Shown one piece after another: positions 35,306 through 47,715 of a DNA stretch of 64,000 nt. A program made the position numbers and the translations under genes. Each line of letters begins with the position of its first letter. Within the stretch, counting starts at the first letter, position 1. This DNA comes from Rotaria sp. Silwood1 (taxonomy: Eukaryota > Rotifera > Eurotatoria > Philodinida > Philodinidae): assembly GCA_905250075.1 (NCBI GenBank), contig CAJNOP010000675.1, positions 1 to 64,000 of the forward strand, read 5' to 3'. The notes under the pieces were generated by a model, which worked only from the letters and a program-made list of their open reading frames with translations, did not search any database and was not told the DNA's origin.

Positions 35306-38300
35306 TAGACAACAAGCAATTTAACATCCTGATACATTTTCTCCTGAGTATCAATACTCGCGTCTGATTACTAAGATAAAAGAAGTCAAAATAATGAAAT
35401 ATTTCTTAGGTTTATTAAAAGAAAATAATTTAAAAAAAAAATCTATATCGATTAATGATGGAAAGAATGACAACACAAAATAATATACAATCATTGAAGA
35501 GGAAAAAAAAAGAAAAGAAATCAATTGATATCATCAACCAATAGGCTATTGATTTTCTTTTTTTCATTCTTTTTTATTGGTCCATAGAGAAAAACAAATG
35601 TATAATAAATAAACATGCTAATAAAAAGTGAACAAATAAGAAATAGATAAAAACTAACGTATGCATATAAACAATTATGTTTCAAGATGATAATGAACGA
35701 GAAAAAGAAATATGTGTCGACAACTTGTTCAACACGCACTTTGATATATCGTCTTTGGAGATAAAGATGTAGAAAAGTTCAAAGTGTTAGATTATATTTT
35801 TCAAAAATAGAATACGTTTTAGATTTGCTACGAAGATCCGAAATACTTTTCTAATAAATATTTCTCAGACAATCATGACGATCATCTTATAATAATCAAG
35901 TTAATTTAAGAATATGTCTCTCTTGGATCGATTTCGAAACTAACTGTGATATTTGTTTAGCAAATGTTTTATCTTTTTGCTATTATATTAATATAGAAAA
36001 AGATGAAAAATGTTTTGATCCGTAAGAAACATCAATTTTAATTATCAATTATCTTTTCTTATCGAACTATCATAAACAATTTTGTCACCATTTAAGTTAT
36101 AATAATCATCATCGTTAAAAACTCTTCAAAGAATCACAATTGTGTGATTTTTTTTCTTGTTCGTATTTCTATTCACTAGTTTTTTTTTTATTCTGCTTAA
36201 ACTATTTTCAAGAATCACATTTCACACAACATATACATATGTGTTGATGGTCGGTCACAGCATGAGTTCTATTACACCTGAGAAGATCGTTCTCCTTTTT
36301 TTTTTTGCTGTCTTTGTCTCTTTACTCTATTACTTAATGATGATCAAAAGATGAATATATACATTAACATGGATAATTATAAACATCTAGACACAGTTAA
36401 GATATCCTTTTTTGTTCCAATAGATTGTCTTTGACATGGATTAATGAACAAGAAAAAAAGAAACAAGAATTGGTTTAAACTCAGTCTAATTTTTTAATCA
36501 CTGTTTCATATTGTTAAATCAATTTACAAAAACATATCAAAGAACATGAATAGGCATATATTGTCGTTTCACTTTTTTAAAAGTCATATTTGCATTGGTT
36601 TTTATTGCATACTGATACTTTCAAGAAATGAATTGAGAAAGTAATAGCAAAATGTTGATTTTTTTTTTCTAAATATAATATTGCTGGAAGGTTTTTTTTT
36701 GAACATTTAATATGGCAATTAACTCGTCAATAATAATCATGTTAAGAATGATGATTACTTGTCATTCATCGATTTTTCGTTTTTTTTTTGCGATATAGAT
36801 GTTTGTTTAAATAATGTGAAATTGAATATCTCTCTATGGATATTATTATCATAAATAACAATTTCAATTACTCAAGATATCATGTCGATACTCTATGGCA
36901 ACAGATTAGGTCCCGTTTCGTCGAAAAAAATAAATTCAGCTTAATCAACGAAGAATAGATTATATTATTTGATGAGATTTTTCATCATACTAATCAGGAA
37001 TAGTGCCTAATTACTTGTAAATCAGTTTGTCAAAAAAAAAACTTTATTACAGAGCGGATTTAGATACATAAATATAGAAAAGACAAAAAAATCCAACACT
37101 TTTTTATTCCAATTAGTCTCAGAAATTTTTCAAGAAATTTATTCAATGTTAATGTTTTGTTTTTTAAAACGTTCGTTTAATTTATGTAATCGTACATTTC
37201 GATTTACAAATAAATTTTTTTGTAGAGGTAATTACCAGTTGCTAAAAGACATGATGAGAGTGAATGTGAGTGTAAGAAGAAAACATCCACATTCACCCAC
37301 AACACCTATGAACGATTTTCACATTTCCAATAAACCAGTTGTATTTAAAATGTGATTTTTTGTAGCAAAAAGTATCAAGTATTAAATTTGATATATTACG
37401 TTTACTTTCAACAATAGATAGCATCATTTTGTGTAATAATGAATGAATATACAAAAAAAAATTGAATTTTTCCTTTTCCTCCTCATATTTAGACTTTTTC
37501 AAAAATACAGATTACTAGTATAGAGATATCAATTAGTTTCTTTTTAAGGAAATAGTTTAAGTCAATCAAAGAAATCTAGTTTATCACTCTGATTATACTA
37601 TTTTTTATGACAGTTTAATTTTTCGACGAAACGGGAACAGCTGTTTTTTTTTCATTTTCGACGAAACGGGAATCCACCATGGCAACAATCATTTATTTGC
37701 TTTTTCTAAAATTTACAGAAAAAAAGAATTAATAGTTTGTGATTGAATGAATAAAAATATTATTGATTAAATAGGTCAACATTACATGCAAAAAGAAAAA
37801 TCATATATTTAAATATTACTGTAACACATGTTTGATCTAAATCTATCAAAATTCTTCGATAAACTACTATGATTTGCTAATTAAGATCTATTTAATCAAT
37901 GAACATGACTGAAATACACTATGGTTCATTCTGACTTACTTTGATGTGTTCTTTTTTGTAGTTTTCTCTCTTCTAACCTTTTAAATTTACTTTTATTTGC
38001 AAAATGTGTTCTAGAACACCTTATACCTACTATCTAGATAAGACAGTAAAACTAGATGAAGTATTTTGACGAAATACAATGAAACTTTAGACAGTATTAC
38101 GTTGTTTTACGACGGTCATGAATGATTACTTTCGATAGATGCGAAAGAGAAAAGACCGCAAGAAGAAAAAAGGCGTAAAAGAAAATTTTTTTTTTCTGTA
38201 AACAAACACATTCAAATTTTATACTCTTTGTTGTAGAATATGAGCGATAGAGATTTTCAATTCAGCATGACACTTTAATATAACAATGCGAACTTCTCCC

Positions 38301-38792
38301 TGATGTTTTTTTTTCGTTTTAGTTAGAAAAATCTTTGAAAAATGCAAAAATATTTAGATAGAAAAATTTGATTGGATAATATAAAAATAATAGACAATTT
38401 CAAAACAAAATCTTTATTTGATTATTAATCTTTCGGTCTCAGTTTAATAGTTCCTGAACGTAGTAAACAATTAGATTTTATTCGAGCTGACAGGAAAACA
38501 TTAGAAACCGATAGAACTTAGAAGCAGTATTCCAAAAACGGAAAGGCTTCGAAATCATTAACCTGAGTGATTTTAATAAAGAAAAATTCTAATTGAATTT
38601 TTGTTGTCAAATGCATTTCTATATTGTCTAAAAATAATATTTTACGAACAAATACAAATTATTTATTTCCTTTTAAAAACACAAAATCATTAACACATCA
38701 CAAATAGTTCACTTTCATCTTTTACTATAATCGTGTCTACATAAAAAAAAAAACGAAAACAAACAAAAAAAAAATACACACAAAAAGTTTTA
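35306..38792. other. Spacer between the GATA genes
   Basis: No gene seen. Short frames (35521-35739, 36157-36354, 37146-37355) are AT-rich chance frames. The stretch includes the inverted-repeat element at 36895-37687. It covers the upstream region of the short GATA gene and the 3' flank of the long one. Confidence 0.4.
36895..37687. mobile_element. Element with CCCGTTTCGTCGAAAA ends
   Basis: TCCCGTTTCGTCGAAAAA at 36911 is mirrored by TTTTTCGACGAAACGGGA near 37618-37636, and again by TTTTCGACGAAACGGGA near 37656-37672. Outside these, the 9-bp word ATGGCAACA occurs in direct orientation at 36895-36903 and 37679-37687, like a flanking duplication, although 7-8 bp separate it from the inverted ends. 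There is no transposase frame. Confidence 0.6.
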
Positions 38793-41700
38793 TCACGATT
38801 GATTATTATTAGGAGTCGCATTGACATTTACATGTTGTACTTCATTATTAGTCATATTATTTATTGTTGATGAATTTGTAGATAAAATAGGTGATGATAC
38901 AATTTTTCTTGAACATGATTCAGTATCAACAAAACCATTTGTTGCCATATCTATTTGTTGTTGAGAAAGATAACGTTGATGTTGTTCAAATGATGGTGGA
39001 TATGTATTATGAAGTAAATGCAAATGTTGTGGATATAATTCATTATATTGATAATTTCCTTGTCGTGTCATATATTCTTCTTGTGTTGTTTTTAAACCAT
39101 GATTAAGATTTGTTTGAGATGTACATTCTTTAGCTTCTTTAACTGGTGCAGTTAAAATTGTATGTTTAGTTGGCCTGGATTTTACTGTTAAATTTCCATT
39201 ATTATTTTTTGGTTTACGACGACGTGTTTGTATACCTTCTTTAACCATATTCATTGGACGTGCAACCTAAACAATCATATAAATATAAAAATAATTCGTT
39301 ATTTCACATGATAGTAGTTTTTAAGATTAATTAGAATTTATGAAATTCAAAATTTTTTAAATAAATTATTTTGAATGTATTGACAAAGTTTTATTTTTGA
39401 TTTTTTTTTTTATAACTAAGACAAACTTGATAATCTCTTTTTCACTAATGATGGAACCATTTGAAATGATACTCGACGTTTGAATCCATTTTGAACCAAG
39501 AAGGATAGCTTAGTGATGATAGCAACAGTTTAAAAGAATTCGTTTACTATCGATCTTTGGAATCGCCTTTAGATATATACTGAAATATCAAAAACTAGAA
39601 TGCCGATGTAAAATTTTGCTCATAGCCGGGTTGAATGATGTATAGAATACTTTAAGAGTTTCAATTGAAAATAATGATCTTTTTTTTTTTATCAAGATAT
39701 TGAATTTTTAATTAAGCTTAATTTTTGTCTCATGCCTGTGCAAACGATTATTATTTGGCAGTCAGGTATCTTCATACAAAAACACCATTTTCGGCTGAAG
39801 CTTTTATGATATTCTACGAGTCATTGAATCTGTTATTTACAGCAGTGTTTAGACCTCCAAAAAAAGGAAATTACGGAAAATTTGGAAGTGATACCTCTGA
39901 AGACTCCGTTACGTCGAAAAATTTGGTAATTTCTGAAATTTCCAAAATTTCTTTAACCTTCCAAATTTTCAAAAATACTTTTCTGTGAGTTTACGTGTTC
40001 TTGGAAATTTCCGTAATTTTCTTTTTCGGAAATCTGAACATACCTCGTTATTTATAACTCAAATTTCACACGGAAATTCTATTTTTTTTTTAGTTTTCGG
40101 TAAACATCCTAAGGTAAATCAAAAATCCAATAAAACGTTCCTAATTGAGTTCCAAAGGCTCATGGAAAATGAACCTTTTCGTGTTTTTTTTTTCTAGCCT
40201 TACTAAAACCTCGTTGTGAATTTAATATATGATCAAACAATGGGTAACCATTTGCATCTTCAGATAGTCTCACTTAATATGATTAATATCGACATAGATT
40301 CCTATTTAAATTCATATAATAGAAGTAGGAAAGTAAATAAGTTCGATTGATAATCGATACTGATTTCACTTCTGACTTCGACTACAATCAGCTAAGAAAA
40401 GTGTTTTTTTTTCGACTGCTATAAATTTTTGATTTCAATCATAAAAATAAGAAAGATTCATTAAAATCTATATTCATTCTGTCAATTTTTTTTTCATATT
40501 CTTACATGATGAAGTTTAAAATATAAACCGCATGCATTACAAACAGGATCACCTTCATTATTTCGTCTCCATAAAGTTGTAGTTTGTGTTTGACAATTAG
40601 CACATTGAAGACCTGTTCGTCTTGAATTTGATATATTCTATTAAAATTTATATTTATTTATTTATTATATAGATACATAAGAAACAAATTTACTTGTTTA
40701 TTGTTCGTTGCAGAAATTGGCTTATTCTACATATTACAAAAAAAGAAAAAACAACAAAAACAACAATAATAATAAATTATTATATTATTTCAATTAATAA
40801 TTTACTGAATCGTTAGTTTTAATTGTTGCACAAGATCTATCAGAATTTCCAAGTGCTAATGAAGTTAAGACTTTTGTTGATGATTGTGAAAGAGGAAGTG
40901 AAAAAGAATTATCTATAGCAGATGATCGATGTTGATCATCATCTTCCTAAATAAAAAAAATGCAGAAAAAAAAAGAAAACAATATTATAAATTTAATTTT
41001 TCTTACTATATGTCGAGTTGATCGTTGTAATGATCCATTTGGACTCTCTACTCTATGACATAAATAACAATTATTACATAAATAATGACCTGTAACATCA
41101 TGTCGCCATAATGATGTTGATCCAGCTCCACAATTAACACATTCACGTGCATCAGATGTATCAAAACAAGGACCATCTAAAGTATAAAACATTATTATTG
41201 TTTCAAACAAAGAAAGAAAAAAACAAAACATCTTACTAGGATATTGATAAAATGGTCCACCATTTGTAGGATCTGGCCATAAATGTATTTGATCATTTTG
41301 ATGTTGATGAAGATGTGTTAATTCATTCATATTCGATAATGCTGCTGAAGGATATGTTAAATAATGTTGAGTTTCATTTGATGGCCATGTTTGAATTGTA
41401 CCATTATCATAAACAATTGTTCGTGTTCTAGTTGTATCGTCATAAGATAATTCTTGTGGATGATGAATACTTGATATTGATGGAGAATAAAGAACTATAA
41501 AAAAAAAGAAAAAGAAAAAGAAAAAGAATTTATTCGAATCAAATAAATTGTTTTATTTTTACCTTGTTGTAAATGCGGATAGTTTTGTTGAAGTGGATCA
41601 ATCATACCATCACCATAATAAACTATTGGATCTGTATATGATTGAAGATCGGATCTGATAAATTGACCAACAAATGGAGATGTATCTAATTTATATAAAT

Positions 41701-42747
41701 AATAATAATAAAGTATTTACAATAGTTGAGAAAAGTTTTTTAATTTTAATTTTTAGTTTAATCATTAACATAAAACCTAACAATACTTGAAAGAAAACAT
41801 GATGAGATGGAAAACATCTATACGATATAAAGAGAAGCGAAGAAAGAGAAAAGGAAAATACCATATATAACTGAGTCATAACAAAAAAACGATTCTAGTT
41901 TGTCTGATTTATGATGTAATCTTTACATGAAAGTTTATGGGAATTGCTAAAAATGTATTTGTATCTTCGATTAATTTTAATCATTAACCTTGAAATTTTC
42001 TCTAGTGAATGTCATGCTCTAATCAAGTTTTCATTGAGAATCACATAGTTGCAGTTATCTATGAAGAAGAAATCTATGTTGAGACCGTTCCAAACAATGG
42101 AGACTTCTTCGCATCTCAAGATTACAGCGGATTGAAGTCTAATCTTTGTGCGATACAATGTAGACATGTGAATCTTTATTTTTTACTAAGAACATAGGAG
42201 TTAATGCGGTTAAATCGTAGAAAATGTGAAAAATGTTTAAAAAATCTTTTTTTCGTTTTTGAGGTCCAAAGGGAAAAAAAACTAATATTTCCCTCGTAAA
42301 TATTTTGTATTAAGACCTATTGCTCTTCAATTGATGCTTGCAATTTGACTTTATCGAGTTCTATGTATCGACAAAATATCAGACACATGGATTAAAGTTT
42401 TTCTATTTGTTATTCAGTAGTGGGAATTCATATGACTAATGTATATATAACAAAATATTGTAATTTATCTTACCATTTGTCGATGAATATTGTTCTTGTT
42501 GTAAATTATTCGAAGTAATAATATTTAAATTTTTTAATGTTGTTGGTACCGAATAGATTGGTTCATTTATAGATATTTGTTGTTGATTATTTGTTGATGA
42601 TTGATTAATTTGTGTTGTTGTTGTTGATGATGATGTTGTATTACTATTATTCGAAAGATTACTATGTTCATCATCATTTGTATGTTCATTTTTAATCATT
42701 GATGTAATTAATGATTTTCCATTGTTTGATGTCCAAGGTGATGACAT
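38793..42747 (-). CDS. GATA-type transcription factor, long paralogue
   Basis: Eight exons, all in phase: 42747-42474, 41685-41563, 41494-41237, 41176-41007, 40946-40806, 40726-40694, 40637-40506 and 39266-38793, giving 534 residues. The N-finger (residues 231-255) has CVNC, x17, CNNC and a [12 protein letters not shown] core. The C-finger (345-369) has CANC, x17, [14 protein letters not shown] and a GLYFKLHH end, then the [20 protein letters not shown] tail typical of animal GATA factors. The N-terminus is Asn/Ser/Thr-rich with an SPWT start, and a Tyr/Pro/Asp-rich stretch precedes the fingers, consistent with activation domains; the C-terminus is Gln/Asn/His-rich. One exon is only 33 bp. 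Long introns 1 (788 bp) and 7 (1239 bp) both carry repeats. Same strand as the shorter paralogue about 4 kb downstream. A developmental nuclear regulator is expected; the vertebrate GATA1/2/3 versus 4/5/6 class is not resolvable. Confidence 0.92.
39857..40030. repeat. Foldback repeat in long GATA intron 7
   Basis: CCAAAAAAAGGAAATTACGG (39857) is mirrored by CCGTAATTTTCTTTTTCGG (ending near 40030), with further GGAAATTTCC and CCAAATTTTC words between. Two chance frames run over it. Confidence 0.55.
41924..42394 (+). repeat. Dispersed 450-bp repeat, copy A
   Basis: Diverged direct copy of 45119-45567. Shared blocks include ACATGA, CCTTGAAATTTTCT, CTAATCAAGTTTTC, CTCAAGATT, GAATCTTTATTT, TTAAGACCTAT and CAAAATATCA in the same order. 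It lies inside intron 1 of the long GATA gene on the opposite strand. A 62-codon frame at 42009-42197 overlaps it; parts of that translation align with a frame in copy B, hinting at a coding ancestor. Confidence 0.7.
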
Positions 42748-45700
42748 ATTTATAATAAAATAATGCCACTAAAGATAATAAAACAAAAAAGAAAAAAGAA
42801 AAAAGAACTTTTTTTTTGTTTTTCGTTAGATTCTTTTGTTGACTTTAAAAAGTATCATTGGTTTAAATGATGCTTAGTTTTTCTTTTTTAATTGGTTAAA
42901 CAAACTTACTATTTAACGCCATAGTATTTCAATTTAATGTATGACTGTACTATATCAAATGTTTTTTATGGGAGTCTAATGATAAGACTCTTCTCTTTCT
43001 CTATGTCTATTATTCTTATTCCAAATGAGGCTACAAAAAAATTTTGATAAAAATTATCACTTGTTATTATAGTTATAAAACGACAGTTGTCATAACGTAA
43101 AAAAAAACCAAAGAAAAAAGATAGAGCAATGTTTCACAAAATAATTTAAGCTTGTAAGAATTAGATTTATTACCTTTCTTTTTTCTTTTGTACTTGATAT
43201 ATATACGACAAGGCAAAAAGCTAAACTGTTAGTGTTGTATGTATTCAAATTAAAGAAAAAAAAGTCGAAATAAAACGACAAAGTATAGTTATTTTCTCTT
43301 ATTCTTCTCTTCTTTTTCTTTTTCTTTTTGACTCACGAATATGAGACGCTTCTTTCCAACATATTCATATATATAAGTGAAATATGCGCACGTGCAATTG
43401 AAATTAGAAAAAAATTCGTTTTAAAGATTTGAAATCACTACAAACAACAGTCAGGTCAAACTGTTATCTATAGGTACAATAAATACATATACTCGAATGA
43501 TTGGTATGAAAAAAAATCAATGACTTTCATCTTTTACAAAAACTAAAAAGAGACTATGTATATACGAAAAAAAAAATACAAAAAGAAAAACCTGCCTTTT
43601 GCAGTTATCAGTAAGAGCAAATAGAAACGACTCATACTATTCTCTGTCTTTTATGAAATCTCAACGAAAAGCAAATATAAAAAAAAAGAAGAACATAAGG
43701 AGTGAAGAGAAAAGTAAATAAAACAAGAGAGATAACGAAGAAGAGCATAGACAACATCATTTCAAAACGATTAATAATCCTTATGTTTAGTAATGTTATA
43801 AATTCTTCGAGGATCAATTGAGTTAAGTGTCTGAAAGAATATATATATTTGTATATATAAATAAAGCATGTAAAAGAAAAGCTGAAAGAATGAACTATGT
43901 ACTGATTTATTAAACGTTGCTCTTAGCAATAGTATAAACAATCGTGAGATTATTTATGATCTACTTCAAAAGAAACAAAACAAGAAATTTTATAGACCTT
44001 GGAGAACTTCGAAATTTATTGTTTCATTCAATTTAAGAATGATTTGCTAGAGAAGTCTTTATTCTGAGAAAACGAGAATAAATTGTGTTTTTTTTATATT
44101 AACTCAAAATGATCAATGTCTCGGACAGAAAATATGCACATATAGTATAAAGAATATGTAGTCAAAAATCATTGCTTATGTTTAAGAGTAATTCTATGAG
44201 AAACATAACTGATTTTTTCAACTACATGAAAACTTTATTAACAAATTTTGCTATTGACAAATTTAAATGAATTCTACGATGTCACAGAAAATTGTTATAG
44301 TCTCTAAAAATTTCCCAATCTATTATTTTATTCCAGCATTGTGAATTTCTTGTCTACTTCAAAAGTATGATGTTAAAAAATGACTTTCTTATGATTCATT
44401 TTCCTTATTTAATCATCGGATCATTGCGCATCTTTTTATGTAAACTAATCTTTGGGTAACGATAGTAAACCATGCATTGTCATCAGTTTTATGCTGTTTT
44501 AACTTCTCTAAGGAGTCATTCATAGAGTACATTCAAGTAAAGAGAGAAGAGGCTGCGTAAAAACTGAACAGAGGTATAGCAGACATTTTCCCATCTACCA
44601 GAGTGATATGTGTTTTATTCATTTAGAAAGGCTATATTTTGTGCTCAACTTACGTTTATCATCTCTCAAGAATGTAGGCGTAGATACGGACAATTTTTAG
44701 TGAAAATATTGAAGCCTAGGGCGTTTTAAAGAGTATTTTTAAATAAGAAATGAAATGAATGAATCAATTGAAATAATTGAAGACTTTACCGCATGCGCAG
44801 CTAGCTATTTTCTCGCACAGTAATATGAATACTATTAGATTTTTGAGTATTTTTTATATTCAACTTCATTTTTTTATTTTTATTATTTTCTGGTCATTAA
44901 AATTATATGTATTAAAAAAAACAAAAACTTTGTAATCGGTTAAACTTTTACTTGTCTTTTTCATAGTCATTTATGTATTTCATGAACTATTATTTCATAA
45001 AAAGGAAGCGGTATACATGAATAAGCAGTCTCTTCAGAAAGTTATTTCTTTGTTTTTAGTGAATGTCCAGGAGGGTACTTGTTGCGTGTGAATCTCATGA
45101 CAATAGACTCTTCATGCTAACATGAGAGTTGATGATAATCGTTGCAAACTGATCTATATCTTCAACTTGTTTTAACAATTAGCCTTGAAATTTTCTCCAA
45201 TTAATACGCTACTCTAATCAAGTTTTCTTCAAAATTTTGCAATCGTACAGCTATCGATGAAGGAGCAATTCATGCTGGGACTGTCACAGACAGTATTTGT
45301 TTTCTCACGCCTCAAGATTGCAACGAATTCAAGTATCTTATCTATAACACAATATATATTTGAGAATCTTTATTTGTTAATAAGAAAATAGAGGTAAGTA
45401 TAGTTAAATAACGGATAATTCCGAAAAGCTTTTTTTCGGGTCCGAGCAAAAAACAGTGTTTTGATCGTTAATCCTATACATTAAGACCTATCGCCGTTCG
45501 GTTGGTGCTGGCGATCATAATTTACCAAGTTGTATTCGTAGTCAAAATATCAACTAAAAGGATTGAATTTTAATTTACTTTTTATCTAGCAGCAGGCCTT
45601 CTTGTGATTACCATATTCATATTTGTAATTGCTTTGATTTCTATATTTATTATAACACTCATTTTAAATTTTTTGATCGTTTTCTCATTACTCTCAATAA

Positions 45701-46170
45701 TCCATTCAGTCTACACAAATATTCATCTTATTAATTGTTTCTTCATCGTTCACATCTTTACTCCACTATTAAATTTCTTCTTCAATATTACTTTTAGTCA
45801 ACCACTTCTTCATCTCAGAGGAGCCAAAAAAATACGATTTTTACCTAGATGTTCTTTATGAATAACTTTGAAATTCTTCTTTATTCAAGGTATTCTCCCA
45901 TAATACATAACACATATGAATACATATAAATATAATTTCTATTAGAATCAAATGTTTATCATCAATGATTATTTCTTTAAATTCATATCAAAATAGTTTA
46001 ACTAATTTATTATATAAATTTTTTTTGTTACTCAAGTTTAAATACATATGATTTTCTATTATTTTTATTAAGTTTGCAATTGTTCAGAAAGATAGAAAAA
46101 ATAAATAATCGAGTGAATGAACACACAAAATAGAGCATCAAACAAAGAAGACAAGAAAAATTTGTGTAAT
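42748..46170. other. Upstream region of long GATA gene
   Basis: No gene supported. The first 600 bp are low-complexity A-rich and T-rich sequence that would include the GATA promoter. Copy B of the dispersed repeat lies at 45119-45567. A hydrophobic 85-codon frame at 45604-45861 lacks an ATG at its start and family features, so I do not call it. Confidence 0.4.
45119..45567 (+). repeat. Dispersed 450-bp repeat, copy B
   Basis: Second copy of the repeat at 41924-42394, same orientation, about 3.2 kb away. Similarity is patchy (long identical blocks separated by indels), so duplication is old. Copies A and B bracket the first exon of the long GATA gene. Confidence 0.7.
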
Positions 46171-47508
46171 TTAAACAGATTCATATGTTGCTTGACTTGG
46201 TGTTGATGAACAAGAACATAAACCAAGTGAAGTTCGACAACCTTCCTATAATAAAATAATTCATTCGAATTACAATCATTTCCTAGAAAATGATTATCAA
46301 CTTACAATAGCATATAATGGTAAACCAATCCAAAACTGTGCATGCGGAAGTAAATTAAGACCTGATTTATGTTGAACGAACCCATTATAGAGCAAACCAC
46401 CAACCATGTAAACAAAAGTAACAGAAAATAAACTAAAAAGAATACCAATCAATTATTGTATTATATTTTAAAAATTAGAAGTAAATTTTTTTTTTTGTTT
46501 CTAAACATACATGATTAGAAAAACAGCTCCACCACTTAGACCGTTTGATGGTTCCTGTCCATTAAAACATGCTCCGTCATAATCAAAAGTTAGAGTAGTC
46601 TAGAAAACAAAAAAGATTATTATTACAAAATAAAATGAATCTCATATAAAATATTAAATTAAAATGTAGTTACCTTACATTGATCAATGTCAATATCAGT
46701 TGGTTGTGGTGCAGATGCTGTTGCATTAAACAATGGAGCAAACCATTTTACTTTAGTATTACAATTAAAGTTTATTATTAATGATGGTTCACAACGTGTT
46801 GTATTTGATATATTTTGAGTTGGACCATTAGGAAATTTAGCATAAAAACCAATTTTTCCATTTTCTAAATAAAATTAATTATAAATAAAAAAAAAAAAGA
46901 AAAATATTCAACGAATTAATAAAACTATTGATATTTTTATTAATAATGTCAAGAGAATATTTCTTTTTTCCTAAAATTCTTAACTTTTAATGAGTATCGA
47001 AATAAAACTAGTCACCTTAGTTAAATGAAAGAAATCTATATCGATTGAAAATTGATGTTTCATGAAAACTATTTCTAAAATAAATTTACCATATGGATAA
47101 AAAAGTGAACTATTATATCCACCAATAATAGTTACATTTGTTGTTCCTGTTCCATTTTGACATGCCGAATATTCATTAAAACACATAGGTGCTAATAAAA
47201 ATTAATCATTATTTGTTATTATTACAAAACAAAACCTTACCTTGGTGACAAAAACTTATATAAAAACTACACTCAGCTGCAAGATTACTAAGACATTGGT
47301 CCTCTGTTGTAACTTGCCATTGGATAGCACTAGAGTTTTTTGTTTTTCTATTTAATAGAAATTCTTAATTCTTGTCTTCATTTTCTTACCTTGTTAAATC
47401 TTTCGTATTATATCCATTAACTGAATTACATTCAAAATGTTGTGCATAAGTAAGATAAATAAAACAATTTAGAATTAGTCCAAAACATATCAACCTTATT
47501 TTCATCAT
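46171..47508 (-). CDS. M6PR: Mannose-6-phosphate-receptor-like sorting receptor
   Basis: Seven exons in phase: 47508-47390, 47329-47241, 47191-47090, 46864-46674, 46599-46511, 46432-46306 and 46245-46171, giving 263 residues. Signal peptide at residues 1 to about 23. The luminal part (about 24-185) is an MRH-type lectin domain with many cysteines: SACQNG, then a TTRC...INFNC block, IDQC and YDGAC in family order, plus several N-glycosylation sequons. One membrane helix spans about 190-212. The cytosolic part begins with YNGF and continues with PHAQFW...GC, the conserved post-membrane signature of cation-dependent M6P receptors, and ends in YESV, a YxxPhi sorting motif. The acidic dileucine end of vertebrate receptors is absent. 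It would carry glycoproteins from Golgi to endosomes. Whether M6P itself is bound cannot be told; an Atg27/Mrl1-like role is the alternative. It lies 207 bp downstream of GANAB. Confidence 0.85.
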
Positions 47509-47632
47509 GACTCTTTTTTGTGTATTCAAAATAAAATAAAATTGTGCTAGTGACTGATAAGATCTTCTAGTTTACCGCTTTGTTTGATGACAAAAAAAAA
47601 AAGAAAATAAAAAGCAGCACACATAAGCAATC

Positions 47633-47638
47633 TTTATT
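47633..47638 (-). terminator. Polyadenylation signal AATAAA for GANAB
   Basis: The minus-strand hexamer lies about 80 bp past the GANAB stop, between that gene and the start of the M6P-receptor-like gene. Confidence 0.4.
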
Positions 47639-47715
47639 AATCACCAGATAACAAATGAAAAAAGAAAAAGATAGACAAACAGATAACAAGCATACAACTA
47701 AGAATATCTATTATT

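Noticed and set aside
45604-45861. Hydrophobic 85-codon plus-strand frame
   Set aside because: No ATG at its start, composition driven by T-rich DNA, no family signature; a decayed membrane exon is possible but unsupported.
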